DNA of 64,000 nucleotides from CAZTQN01 sp964615765 (GTDB lineage: Bacteria > Planctomycetota > Phycisphaerae > Phycisphaerales > UBA1924): NCBI GenBank assembly GCA_964615765.1, contig CAZTQN010000007.1, positions 1 through 64,000 on the forward strand, written 5' to 3'. A program made the translations under genes and the position numbers. The notes below the pieces were generated by a model, which searched no databases, was not told where the DNA came from, and was given only the letters and a program-made list of their open reading frames with translations. Below, one piece after another: positions 15,246-24,010 of the stretch (the first letter of the stretch is position 1; every line of letters starts with the position of its first letter).

Positions 15246-17117
15246 ATGAAGCGGACAGCATGTACGAGCGGCCTGACGGCCGCGGCGGTGTGTCTCGGGT
15301 TGGCGGCGGGGGCGGCGATGGCGCAGCCGGCCAACGACGTGTGCGGGGCGAACACGGGGTCGTTCACGATCCCGCCCGCGGGCGGGGCGGTGAGCCAGGC
15401 GGACACGACGGGGTGGACGCGTGACGGGGCGGCGTGCACGGGCTCGACCGGGGCGGACGTGTACTGGTACTTCACGCCGGCGTCGGCCGGGCCGTGGCGG
15501 ATCGACACCTGCACGGGCGGGAACTTCGACTCGGTGGTTTCGATCCACAACAACGTGTGCCCGGTGAGCGCGAGCACGTACGCCGACGGTCAGACGGCGG
15601 CGGTGGCGTGCGACGATGACGAGACGGGGTGCGGGACGGGCGCGTCCTCGCGGATTGCGGGCGTCACGCTGACGCCGGGGACGACGTACATCATCCGCGT
15701 GGGGCGGTTCAGCGGGACGGCGACCGCCGGGTACACGCTGACGGTGACGAACCTGGGCACGCCTGGGGCGTGCTGCCTCGGGGGCGTGTGCACGATCACG
15801 TCGGCCGCGAGCTGCGTGGCGCCGTCGACATTCCTGGGCGCCGGGACGACGTGCACGCCCAACGCGTGCCCGCAGCCGCCGACGAACGACCTGTGCGCCA
15901 ACCCCGCGACGGCGAACGTCGGGGCCAACGTGGGCGACAACTCGCAGGCGACGACCGACGGGTCGGCGTCGTGCCAGGCGACGTCGAACAAGGACGTGTG
16001 GTACACGTTCACGGCTCCGGCGGCGGGCGTGTACCGGCTCGACACCGAGGGCAGCGTGCAGAGCGACACGGTCGTGAGCGTTCTGGACGCGTGCGGCGGG
16101 AATGAGCTGGCGTGCGATGACGACTCGGGCACGGGCCTTCTGTCGGTGCTGTTCGTGCAGCTGAGCGCGAATCAGAACGTGCGGGTGCGGGTGGCCTCGT
16201 TCGGCTCGACGCCGGCGGGCGGCGTGTTCACGCTGAACATCGCGTCGGCCGTGGCCGGGGCGTGCTGCGACCTGGACGGGACGTGCGTGCTCTTGAGCAC
16301 GGAACTGTGCGGGACCTTCGGGGGGAGCTATCAGGGCGACGGGACGACCTGCTCGCCCAACACCTGCCCTTCGCCGCAGCCGGCGACCAACGACACGTGC
16401 GCGACGGCGACGGTGGTGTCGGGGACGCAGTCGGGCCTGATCGACACGACGGGCGCGGCGAACGAGAACCAGGAGCCGGTGGGCTCGTGCAACTCGACGA
16501 CGGCCGTCGGGCTGGACAACTCCGTGTGGTTCACGATGACGCCCAGCGCGAGCGGGACGCTGTCGGGGACGATCAACATGGAGTATGACGGCGTGGTGGT
16601 GCTGGTCTCGGGCGGGCCGTGCGGGAACGCGGCCAACTTCACCGAACTGGCCTGCTGGGACGCTGAGCCGATGGACCTTTCGACGCCTGACAGCGGGTCT
16701 TCGGCGCTGACGGCGGGCACGACGTACTACCTGCTGGTGGGCGACTGGGGCACCTCCGACGGCGGCGGCGCGACGTCGTACACCATCACCGTGCCGGGCA
16801 CGGCGGCGAACGGTCGCTGCTGCATCGGGGCTCGGTGCGCGATCGTGACTTCGTCCGGGTGCACGGCGAGCGGCTCGGCCGGCGCGGCGTTCACCGCGGG
16901 CGCTTCCGACTGCAACGCTGGCGGCGGGGCGACGACGCCGTGCTGCTTCGCCGACTACAACAAGGCGGGCGGGATCACGGTGCAGGACATCTTCGACTTC
17001 CTGACGGATTACTTCACGGGTAGCGTGAACGCGAACGTCGGCGGGGACGGGACCGCCGTGCCGACGGTGCAGGACATCTTCGACTTCCTGACGGCGTACT
17101 TCGCGGGTGGGTGCTGA
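15246..17117 (+). CDS. Exported protein with three PPC-like domains, cysteine repeats and dockerin-like tail
   Basis: 623 aa from ATG 15246, with GGAAG just upstream. The signal peptide (1-26) ends in GAAMAQ. Three beta-sandwich domains of about 125-145 residues (near 27-170, 212-335 and 378-518) each begin with (P/T)NDxC and contain a D(V/N)xW(Y/F)xF(T) strand and a late Y-x-(I/L)-x-V-G strand. This resembles bacterial PPC (pre-peptidase C-terminal) domains. Between them sit six-cysteine GACC repeats (about 175-210 and 338-375), then a GRCC variant and the tag module with two VQDIFDFL helices ending AGGC. The last 177 nt differ at only about 17 positions from the end of the preceding gene. 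The layout suggests an exported adhesive or carbohydrate-associated protein; no protease domain is present. Confidence 0.8.
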   Translation: MKRTACTSGLTAAAVCLGLAAGAAMAQPANDVCGANTGSFTIPPAGGAVSQADTTGWTRDGAACTGSTGADVYWYFTPASAGPWRIDTCTGGNFDSVVSIHNNVCPVSASTYADGQTAAVACDDDETGCGTGASSRIAGVTLTPGTTYIIRVGRFSGTATAGYTLTVTNLGTPGACCLGGVCTITSAASCVAPSTFLGAGTTCTPNACPQPPTNDLCANPATANVGANVGDNSQATTDGSASCQATSNKDVWYTFTAPAAGVYRLDTEGSVQSDTVVSVLDACGGNELACDDDSGTGLLSVLFVQLSANQNVRVRVASFGSTPAGGVFTLNIASAVAGACCDLDGTCVLLSTELCGTFGGSYQGDGTTCSPNTCPSPQPATNDTCATATVVSGTQSGLIDTTGAANENQEPVGSCNSTTAVGLDNSVWFTMTPSASGTLSGTINMEYDGVVVLVSGGPCGNAANFTELACWDAEPMDLSTPDSGSSALTAGTTYYLLVGDWGTSDGGGATSYTITVPGTAANGRCCIGARCAIVTSSGCTASGSAGAAFTAGASDCNAGGGATTPCCFADYNKAGGITVQDIFDFLTDYFTGSVNANVGGDGTAVPTVQDIFDFLTAYFAGGC

Positions 17118-17123
17118 GTAAGA

Positions 17124-17151
17124 GGCACTGGGCACTAGGCACTGGGCACTC
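17124..17151 (+). repeat. Tandem heptamer array (GGCACTN x4)
   Basis: Four direct copies of a 7-nt unit GGCACTN (N is G, A, G, C) start 6 nt after the stop of the PPC-like gene. The same unit recurs at 40529-40567. Confidence 0.9.
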
Positions 17152-17190
17152 GCCGGAGGGGGCGAAGACGCCTGGCGCTTCTTCCCCCTC

Positions 17191-17218
17191 GGCCCTTGGC
17201 CCTTGGCCCTCGGCCCTT
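17191..17218 (+). repeat. Tandem heptamer array (GGCCCTN x4)
   Basis: Four copies of GGCCCTN (N is T, T, C, T), differing from the neighbouring array by one base in the unit (GGCxCTN). It lies directly upstream of a terminator. Confidence 0.85.
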
Positions 17219-17227
17219 CTGATTCCG

Positions 17228-17257
17228 GCCCCGCCTTCGGGCGGGGCTTTCTTTTTT
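17228..17257 (+). terminator. Strong intrinsic terminator
   Basis: GCCCCGCC (17228-17235), a TTCG tetraloop and GGCGGGGC (17240-17247) are followed by TTTCTTTTTT. It lies 110 nt after the PPC-like gene, with the heptamer arrays in between. Confidence 0.9.
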
Positions 17258-17332
17258 GGCGACGCGGGAGAAGTGGGCGGGCGGGGGCCTACAACCACGG
17301 ACCCGACACCCCGTGGGCCCGGAGGTTGACGC

Positions 17333-18772
17333 ATGTCCGCTGTGCACCGTGTTCTGGAATGGCTGTTTGAGAACGAGCAGGCCTCGCTGGATCGCCTGAT
17401 GGACTGGCTCAGGATCCCGAGCGTGAGCACGGACCCGGCGTTTACGGGGGACGTGCGGCGGGCGGCGGAGTGGGCCGCGGAGCATCTGCGGGCGTCGGGG
17501 TTCAGTGTCGAACTGCGCGAGACGGGCACGGGCCCGGGGGACCGTGGGCATCCGATCGTGTGGGCGACGGCCAACCCGGACGCGCCGGGGCCCCACGTGC
17601 TGTTCTACGGGCATTACGACGTGCAGCCGGCGGACCCGTTGGAGTTGTGGGAGAGCGGGCCGTTCGAGCCGGTGATCAGGCCTGCGTCGGGGGACGTGGG
17701 CGAGCGGGTGGTGGCCCGCGGCGCGTGCGACGACAAGGGCCAGGTGATGATGTTCCTGGAGGCGATGCGCGCGTGGAAGCAGGCCGGGGGCGCGACGGCG
17801 GGCGGGATCAAGTTCAGCGTGCTGCTGGAGGGCGAAGAAGAGTCGGGCTCGGTGCACCTGGAGCGGTACCTGCGCGAGCGCGCGGACGAGCTCAAGGCGT
17901 GCGACGTGTGCCTGATCTCGGACACGGGCATGCTGTCGCGGACGCAGCCGGCGATCACGTACGGTGTGCGCGGGCTGGCGTATACGGAGATCGTGCTGCA
18001 CGGGGCCAACCAGGATCTGCACTCGGGCCTGTGGGGCGGGCGGGCGCCCAACCCGATCAACGAGCTGGCGAAGGTGCTGTCGCAGTTGTGGGACGAGCAC
18101 GGACGCGTGGCGATTCCCGGGTTCTATGACGCGGTGCGGCCGCTGGGCGTCGGGGAGCGGGCGGCGTGGAAGGCGCTCAAGTTCGACGCGGCGGGGGCGC
18201 TGGCGAAGATCGGCCTGCCGCCCGAGGCCGACCGGGGCGAGGCGGGGTACACGGCGATGGAGCGGGAGTGGGGCCGCCCGACGGCGGAGATCAACGGGAT
18301 CGTGGGCGGGTATACCGGCGCGGGGGCCAAGACGGTGATCCCGGCGCGGGCGAGCGCGAAGGTGAGTTTCCGTCTGGTGGCGGACCAGGACCCGGCGGTG
18401 ATCCGGGACGCGTTCTTTGATTTCTGCCGGCGCCGCACGCCGCCGGGCTGCCGGTGGGAACTCATCGATCACTCGGGCGGGAACCCGGCGACGGTGGCGA
18501 CGGACTCGGCGTATCTGACGGCGGCGCGAGAAGCGGTGCGCCAGGCGACGGGCGCCGCGCCGGTGCTCATCAAGAGCGGCGGGTCGATCCCCGTGGCCGG
18601 GATGCTCAAGGGCATCGGCGGGCTCGAGACGATCTTCATGGGCTTCGGGCTCGATGACGACCGCGTGCACTCGCCCAACGAGAAGTTCGAACTGCAGTGC
18701 TACCGCTGGGGCGCGCGGAGCCATGCGCTGCTCATCGACCAACTGCGCGGCGGCGGGGCCGGCGCGGGCTGA
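17333..18772 (+). CDS. M20 family dipeptidase
   Basis: 479 aa from ATG 17333. This is a co-catalytic zinc metallopeptidase of the M20 family, carnosinase/CNDP-like subgroup, which hydrolyses dipeptides or short peptides in the cytosol. Visible metal and catalytic residues are His94 and Asp96 in FYGHYDVQP, Asp134 in ACDDKG (bridging ligand), and the Glu cluster 168-170 in LLEGEEESGS (general base and ligand). They are followed by LISDTGM and, in the dimerisation domain, HGANQDLHSGLWGG. The length and motif order are normal for the family. There is no signal peptide. It follows a strong terminator, so it probably has its own promoter, and it converges on a small minus-strand gene. Confidence 0.92.
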   Translation: MSAVHRVLEWLFENEQASLDRLMDWLRIPSVSTDPAFTGDVRRAAEWAAEHLRASGFSVELRETGTGPGDRGHPIVWATANPDAPGPHVLFYGHYDVQPADPLELWESGPFEPVIRPASGDVGERVVARGACDDKGQVMMFLEAMRAWKQAGGATAGGIKFSVLLEGEEESGSVHLERYLRERADELKACDVCLISDTGMLSRTQPAITYGVRGLAYTEIVLHGANQDLHSGLWGGRAPNPINELAKVLSQLWDEHGRVAIPGFYDAVRPLGVGERAAWKALKFDAAGALAKIGLPPEADRGEAGYTAMEREWGRPTAEINGIVGGYTGAGAKTVIPARASAKVSFRLVADQDPAVIRDAFFDFCRRRTPPGCRWELIDHSGGNPATVATDSAYLTAAREAVRQATGAAPVLIKSGGSIPVAGMLKGIGGLETIFMGFGLDDDRVHSPNEKFELQCYRWGARSHALLIDQLRGGGAGAG

Positions 18773-18788
18773 GCGCGGCTGGGCGTGT

Positions 18789-19082
18789 TCAGGCGGCCTT
18801 GCGGCGCTGCGGCCTGGCGGGCGGCTGGGGGCCTGCGCTGAGCTGGCCGTGCAGCGAGCCGGCGTGGGCCGGGGCGTGCAGGACGGTCTCGGCCTCGCGG
18901 AGCGTGCGCTGGCGGGCGGCTTCTTCGAGCTGCTCCGAGTATTCCTCGCGCAGGGTCGCGACGCGGGCGCGGAGGTCGATCAGGTTGTGCTCGCGCTCGG
19001 CCCGGCGAGAGACCACAAACAGCGACTGCAGGACCGCCAGCACGGCGATCAGGGTGATGACGGTCCACGCCAGCGGGTCCAT
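18789..19082 (-). CDS. Small membrane protein with coiled coil
   Basis: 97 aa from ATG 19082; a GTG at 19118 would give 109 aa, and neither has a clear ribosome binding site. One membrane helix (about residues 7-25, TVITLIAVLAVLQSLFVVS) is followed by a charged coiled-coil-prone helix (REHNLIDLRARVATLREEY). The tail is Pro- and Arg-rich and ends in RRKAA. This is the layout of small inner-membrane proteins that scaffold or regulate others, but no family is recognised. It is convergent with the M20 gene and lies back to back with the large membrane protein gene at 19203. Confidence 0.65.
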   Translation of the reverse strand: MDPLAWTVITLIAVLAVLQSLFVVSRRAEREHNLIDLRARVATLREEYSEQLEEAARQRTLREAETVLHAPAHAGSLHGQLSAGPQPPARPQRRKAA

Positions 19083-19202
19083 ACCCGGGAGATCGACCCG
19101 GACGGGCCCCGACTTCACGCCCCGCGGGCTTGATTAGCGCGAACCGACGGGGATTTGGGCGGTAGTGTCGGGGTGCACCAAGGTCCGGGTTACAATCGCC
19201 GC

Positions 19203-21953
19203 GTGCAGGGTGAACCAGACAATCGTTGCGCGGGCGGGCGGTGGCGGCTGGCGATCACGCTGGCGGTGATTCTCGCGGGCATGGCGCCGGCGCTAGTGAG
19301 CGCGCGGGCGGCCTTTGGGCAGGGCTCGGGGGTGCCCGGCGATGTGCCCCCGGGGTCGGAGTCGTTCCGAGATCCGGATGAGGAGCCGGCCGAGGGGGAG
19401 CGGACGGCCCCGGTCGCGGGGGAGCGCGGGCGCGGCACGGGCGAGGTCACGCTCGCGGTGCGCACGATCGGGATGGGCGGGAAGGCGCGCGCGGGAGAGT
19501 GGGTCGGGGTGCGTGTCGACGTGACCGACACCGGCTCGCAGACGCGCAACGTGCTCATCCAGGCGGAGCTTCCCGATAGCGACGGCGACACGCTGCTGAG
19601 CCAGCGCGTCATCGCGACCACGCCGGGCGATCGGCGGAGCGTGTGGCTGTATCTGCGGATTCCGGCGTCGTGGGCGGCGGGCGGGGAGACGCTGCCGGTG
19701 GTCGCGTACGAAGCGGAGGAGACGGGCGCGGGCGACATCAGCCCCGCCGCGGGGCGTGCGTACCGGGCCGGGCGGCTGCTGGGTTCGACGACGTTTCTGA
19801 TTCAGCAGAACCTGACGGCGGGGCGGTCGCTCGTCGGCGTGGTGGGCACGTCGATGGGCGGGCTGGATCAGTACAACTGGCCGGCGCTGAAGAACGAGCA
19901 GTACCCCCCCACCGGGCACGAGCACACGGAGGTCACGCCCGGGCTCGCCGCGCGGGACGTGCCGGACCGGTGGATGGGGCTGGCGGCGTTTGACGTGTTG
20001 GTGTGGACGGGCAACGACCCGAGCCTGCACCACCCGCGGTTGCTGGAGGGCGATGCGCCGGGGGCAATTGAGGAGTGGGTGCAGCGTGGCGGGCATCTGG
20101 TGGTGATGCTGCCGAGCATCGGGCAGACGTGGTACACGCCCAGCGGGCAGACGGACCACCTGCTGAAGGACATCCTGCCGCGAGTGCGGGTGGAGCGGCG
20201 CGAGGGCGTGTCGCTGGAGCCGCTGCGCTCGCTGCTCACGCGAGATCGCAAGGCGCCGCTGCCGGAGAGCGTGGTGGTGCAGACGCTCACGCCGGAGAAC
20301 GCGGGGCCGTTCGAGGCGATGCCGATCATGACCGGGCCGGACGGGGCGGTGGTGGTGGCGCGGCGGCTGCTCGGCTCGGGCGCGGTGACGGTCGTCGGGC
20401 TGGATACGACGCACCCGAAACTGCGCGACGTGTCGGCGTCCTTGCAGGCCGACCACTTCTGGCACCGCGTGCTGGGCAAGCGGCTGGCGCTGCCGACGCC
20501 GGCGAAGTTGGACGAGGACATGAAGGGCAAGCCCGGGAGCGCCCCAGCGTGGAGCTCGCAGGTTGTGCCCGAGATCTATGAGGCGGTGATCCCGGCGGCG
20601 ATCTCCAAGAGCGCGAGCGCCGCGGCGGGCGTGCTCTTGGCGCTGGTGGTTTTTGCGCTGTACTGGCTGATCGCCGGGCCGCTCGGCTATTTCGGGCTGC
20701 GACGGCGCGGGTGGATTCAGCACGCGTGGGTGGGCTTCGGGGCGGCGACGGTGGTGTTCACGGCGGTGGCGTGGACGGGGGCGAGCGCGCTGAAGATCCG
20801 GCGGGTGGAGGGGCAGCATCTGACGCTGCTGGACGCCGTGTACGGGCAGACGACGCAGCGGGCCAGGTCGTGGATCAGCCTGTTTCTGCCGGCGTATGGC
20901 GAGCAGCGGGTGAGCGTGGCGTCGAGCGACGGGCGTGTGCACAACGCGCTGACGCCGTGGGACGCGCCGCTCAGCGTGGGCGGGTCGGGGTTCGCGGCGT
21001 TTCCGGATGCGCGCGGGTACGCGATGGCGTCGCGCGGGCCGGACACGATCCGGTTCCCGTCGCGCGCGACGGTGAAGCAGGTGCAGGCGGACTGGCTGGG
21101 CGCCGTGCCGGGGACGTGGGGCTTGCCGGTGCCGACGGGAGCGGGCAGCGCGCCGGTGGGCGGGGAAGTGCGGCTGGTGGCGCGGGAGCCGGTGGTGGAC
21201 GAGACGCTGGCCGGGCGGCCGCGTTCGAGGGATTGGGCGGTGGAGGGGACGCTGACGCACAACCTGCCGCGTGGGCTCAAGGATGTGCGGGCGGTCCTGG
21301 TGCTTGGACAATCGGCGCCGGCGCGGGGCGGGGAGGCGGGGGCGCTGCAGGCCGAGGCGTTCAGCGTGGTGCTGCCGAGCGGGTTTGTGTGGGAGCCTGG
21401 GACGGCGGTGGCGGTGGACCAGTGGTTCAAGCCGATCGCGACGGACATGCGTGCGGACAAGGACCTGGAGAACCTGCGCGGGCGGCCGACGTCGGCGCTG
21501 AACGTGCTGGGCGCGGTGGAGTCCTCGCGGGACACGGTGCAGGCGATGATGGCGCTGTCGTTCTTCGATCAGTTGACGCCGCCGGCGAAGTTTGACGCGG
21601 ACAGCCGGACGCTGCCGCGTCGGCAGTCGACGTACGGGTACGACCTGTCGCGGTGGTTCACGCAGCCGTGCCTGATGATTCTCGGGGTGATGGAGAACAG
21701 CGAACTGCCGGTGCCGGTGACGGTGGACGACCTGCCGGCGGACCAGGTTCGGGAGCGGGTGCGCGGGACGACGATCGTGCGGTGGATCTTCCCGCTGACG
21801 GCGCGGCCGGTGCAGGGGGTGGGGGCGGGCGGGGAGGCGGACGCGGGCGTTCCGGCTGGGACGGATCCGGCTTCCGCCGACCCGGCGGGAACTGACCCGG
21901 CTTCGACCGACCCGGCCGATCCGGCGGCGGGAACGGGCGGCGGGCAACCGTGA
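19203..21953 (+). CDS. Large membrane protein, unknown function, next to an ABC ATPase
   Basis: 916 aa from GTG 19203, a start that places a signal peptide or anchor at residues 12-40 (LAITLAVILAGMAPALVSA). A beta-sandwich region follows (about 80-220). Next is a Rossmann-like segment with FDVLVWTGNDPSLHHPRLLE and EEWVQRGGHLVVMLPS, resembling the glutamine-amidotransferase-like fold found in GldG/DUF4350-type proteins. Two membrane helices lie near 470-530 (VLLALVVFALYWLIAG). The long C-terminal part is extracytoplasmic, and the tail repeats GTDPASxDPA. It is followed 67 nt later by an ABC ATPase, so it may be the exported partner of an ABC system of the gliding-motility or DUF4350 kind. That is inference from fold and neighbourhood. 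Confidence 0.65.
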   Translation: MQGEPDNRCAGGRWRLAITLAVILAGMAPALVSARAAFGQGSGVPGDVPPGSESFRDPDEEPAEGERTAPVAGERGRGTGEVTLAVRTIGMGGKARAGEWVGVRVDVTDTGSQTRNVLIQAELPDSDGDTLLSQRVIATTPGDRRSVWLYLRIPASWAAGGETLPVVAYEAEETGAGDISPAAGRAYRAGRLLGSTTFLIQQNLTAGRSLVGVVGTSMGGLDQYNWPALKNEQYPPTGHEHTEVTPGLAARDVPDRWMGLAAFDVLVWTGNDPSLHHPRLLEGDAPGAIEEWVQRGGHLVVMLPSIGQTWYTPSGQTDHLLKDILPRVRVERREGVSLEPLRSLLTRDRKAPLPESVVVQTLTPENAGPFEAMPIMTGPDGAVVVARRLLGSGAVTVVGLDTTHPKLRDVSASLQADHFWHRVLGKRLALPTPAKLDEDMKGKPGSAPAWSSQVVPEIYEAVIPAAISKSASAAAGVLLALVVFALYWLIAGPLGYFGLRRRGWIQHAWVGFGAATVVFTAVAWTGASALKIRRVEGQHLTLLDAVYGQTTQRARSWISLFLPAYGEQRVSVASSDGRVHNALTPWDAPLSVGGSGFAAFPDARGYAMASRGPDTIRFPSRATVKQVQADWLGAVPGTWGLPVPTGAGSAPVGGEVRLVAREPVVDETLAGRPRSRDWAVEGTLTHNLPRGLKDVRAVLVLGQSAPARGGEAGALQAEAFSVVLPSGFVWEPGTAVAVDQWFKPIATDMRADKDLENLRGRPTSALNVLGAVESSRDTVQAMMALSFFDQLTPPAKFDADSRTLPRRQSTYGYDLSRWFTQPCLMILGVMENSELPVPVTVDDLPADQVRERVRGTTIVRWIFPLTARPVQGVGAGGEADAGVPAGTDPASADPAGTDPASTDPADPAAGTGGGQP

Positions 21954-22020
21954 GCGGGCACGCGGCGGCGCGTGCGGGCGTGTGCGTGAGATTCGGGTGT
22001 GACGACGGGAGACTCAGTCC

Positions 22021-23028
22021 GTGCCGATGATCGAGACTATCAACCTGACCAAGCGCTACGCGGACCTGGTGGCGCTGGACCAACTGAACCTGTCGATCGA
22101 GGCGGGGGACTGCTTCGGGTTCATCGGGCCCAACGGGGCGGGCAAGAGCACGACGATCAAGATCCTGGCGACGCTGCTCAAGCCGTCGAGCGGGCAGGCG
22201 ATGATCGACGGGCTGACGGTGGGGTATCAGAACCGGCAGATCCGCCCGATCATCGGGTACGTGCCGGACTGGATGGGCGCGTACGACGACATGGTGGTGG
22301 CGGAGTATCTGGAGTTCTTCGCCGCGGCGTACAACATCCACGGGCAGCAGCGGCGCAAGGTCGTGGGCGACGTGCTGGACCTGACGGACCTGAACTACAA
22401 GGCGACGGCGGAGGTGAACAGCCTCAGCCGCGGGATGCAGCAGCGGCTGTCGATCGCGCGCGTGCTGCTGCACGACCCGAAGGTACTGCTGATGGACGAG
22501 CCGGCGTCGGGGCTGGACCCGCGGGCCCGGATCGAGATCCGCGAACTGCTCAAAGAGCTCAAGCGGATGGGCAAGACGATCATCATCTCCAGCCACATCC
22601 TGCCGGAACTGGGCGACTTGTGCAACACCGTCGGGATCATCGAGAAGGGCAAGCTGCTGTTCAGCGGGACGGTGAACGAGGCGATGCGCCGGGCCCGCGT
22701 GGGCAACCTGGTGCACGTCGCGGTGGTTGACCGGACGAAGCAGGCAGCGGAACTGCTGGCGAAGTTGCCGGGCGTGGGCAAGGTGACGATCACGGACCCG
22801 CCGCCGGGGTTCAAGGTCGGCGCGGGTGGCGGGGCGGGTGCGAACGGACTGAGCGCCGGCGGTGACGGGCGGATGATCAACGTGCAGTTCGACGCGGACG
22901 CCAAAACGGACGTGAGCGACGTGCCCAACCTGCTGATCAACAACGGGTTCCGCCTGCTGACGTTTACGGAAGAAGCCGTCAACCTCGAGACGGCGTTCAT
23001 GCGGCTGACCAAGGGTGTGGTGCAGTGA
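22021..23028 (+). CDS. ABC transporter ATP-binding protein
   Basis: 335 aa from GTG 22021, favoured over ATG 22027 because GGGAG near 22008-22012 is then about 8 nt away. All ABC ATPase motifs are present: Walker A GPNGAGKST (36-44), signature LSRGMQQ (about 136), Walker B LLMDEPASGLD (about 157) and the switch His in SSHILPEL. The long C-terminal extension after residue 230, with a Gly-rich loop, is typical of ABC-2-type ATPases (CcmA/NatA-like). No ABC-2 permease is encoded nearby. The only membrane partner in the cluster is the preceding 916-residue protein. The energy source for an export or envelope process is implied; the substrate is unknown. Confidence 0.9.
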   Translation: MPMIETINLTKRYADLVALDQLNLSIEAGDCFGFIGPNGAGKSTTIKILATLLKPSSGQAMIDGLTVGYQNRQIRPIIGYVPDWMGAYDDMVVAEYLEFFAAAYNIHGQQRRKVVGDVLDLTDLNYKATAEVNSLSRGMQQRLSIARVLLHDPKVLLMDEPASGLDPRARIEIRELLKELKRMGKTIIISSHILPELGDLCNTVGIIEKGKLLFSGTVNEAMRRARVGNLVHVAVVDRTKQAAELLAKLPGVGKVTITDPPPGFKVGAGGGAGANGLSAGGDGRMINVQFDADAKTDVSDVPNLLINNGFRLLTFTEEAVNLETAFMRLTKGVVQ

Positions 23029-23085
23029 GCAGGGGATAGGGGACGGGGGTGAGAGGTCAGGGGGCGGAGGCGGAGCGAGCGTGGT

Positions 23086-23934
23086 GTGAGCACGGCGGAG
23101 TCGCGGGCCAGCGAGTTAGCGCCAGCGGGCAGCGCCGCGGACGAAGCGGCGCGGCGTGAACGTGCCGCGCAGGGCGTGCACGGCTATAGCGCGTGGGATG
23201 ACTTTGAGAGTGTCGTCGCGTCTCGGGAGTCGGTGGCGATCGACGAGCCGGCGATTCTGTTCGAGATGCGCACGCGTGTCGCGGCGGCGGCGGCGAACGC
23301 GGATGACCCGGCCGCGCTGCGCGCGTGCGCCGAGGAGCTGCGGACCCGGACGAAGGCGATGGCGAAGCTTGCGGCGGGCAACCGCGGGTTGTGGGTGGGG
23401 GCAATCTCGGAACGTGGGTTGCTTGTTCTTGGCCTCGCCTCGATTGCGTTGCTTTTGGTTTGGTCGCTGAAAGATCTCGTGCTATTGATCATCGCTTGTT
23501 CGGTGCTTGATCTCATCATCAGCCGAAACCGCCCTCGGCCGCGGATGGCTACGGACAAACGTGGGTCGTGGGGTTGGGCGATCGTGGGACTTGGGTTGTC
23601 TGTTGCCCTCATCTGGCTTGTGTTGCTTTGGGATCGTTGGTCGATGACGGACTTGATGCGGTTGGTACTCATGGTCGCCGCCTGGAAAGTGCTCGAACTT
23701 TCCACCACCCGCAACCACCCGTCGACACGGACGGCCACGCTCAACGTCGTCGACAGCTTCGTCGCCCGGCACTGCCCGGACTGCGGGTTCGATCTGTCAA
23801 ACACGCCCGACGCGATCGCGCCGAGCGTGCTTGAGGGCCAGCGCATCGGCCCGGCCGTCTGCTCCGAGTGCACGTCCAAGTGGCCGCTACTGCCGGCGGG
23901 GCTGCCGGCGGTTCACCGGCGGTTGCGAGAATGA
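23086..23934 (+). CDS. Membrane protein with C-terminal zinc ribbon
   Basis: 282 aa, GTG start at 23086. The N-terminal 100 residues are hydrophilic, with Ala and Arg in helical patterns. Four membrane helices lie at about 105-200 and appear as a tandem duplication: each half has two helices and ends with a similar string (VLDLIISRNRP and VLELSTTRNHP, each followed by Arg-x-Ala-Thr). A zinc ribbon with CPDCGFDLS and CSECTSKWP (about 229-265) closes the protein. Similar CPxCG ribbons occur in many planctomycete membrane proteins. Base composition in the membrane part (23400-23720) is visibly less GC-rich than its surroundings. It may be co-transcribed with the ABC ATPase 57 nt upstream. Function unknown. 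Confidence 0.75.
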   Translation: MSTAESRASELAPAGSAADEAARRERAAQGVHGYSAWDDFESVVASRESVAIDEPAILFEMRTRVAAAAANADDPAALRACAEELRTRTKAMAKLAAGNRGLWVGAISERGLLVLGLASIALLLVWSLKDLVLLIIACSVLDLIISRNRPRPRMATDKRGSWGWAIVGLGLSVALIWLVLLWDRWSMTDLMRLVLMVAAWKVLELSTTRNHPSTRTATLNVVDSFVARHCPDCGFDLSNTPDAIAPSVLEGQRIGPAVCSECTSKWPLLPAGLPAVHRRLRE

Positions 23935-24010
23935 GTGGGCGTGACGGACCCGGCCGGCGGTAGCATCTGTGTTTGGGACGGGTTGGGGCGGCGTCTTGGA
24001 GAGCATGGAC

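Noticed and set aside
14694..17135. 813-codon minus-strand frame opposite the PPC-like gene
   Set aside because: The composition is Arg/Ala/Val-rich without domain structure. The plus-strand protein is clearly modular and conserved with its neighbour.
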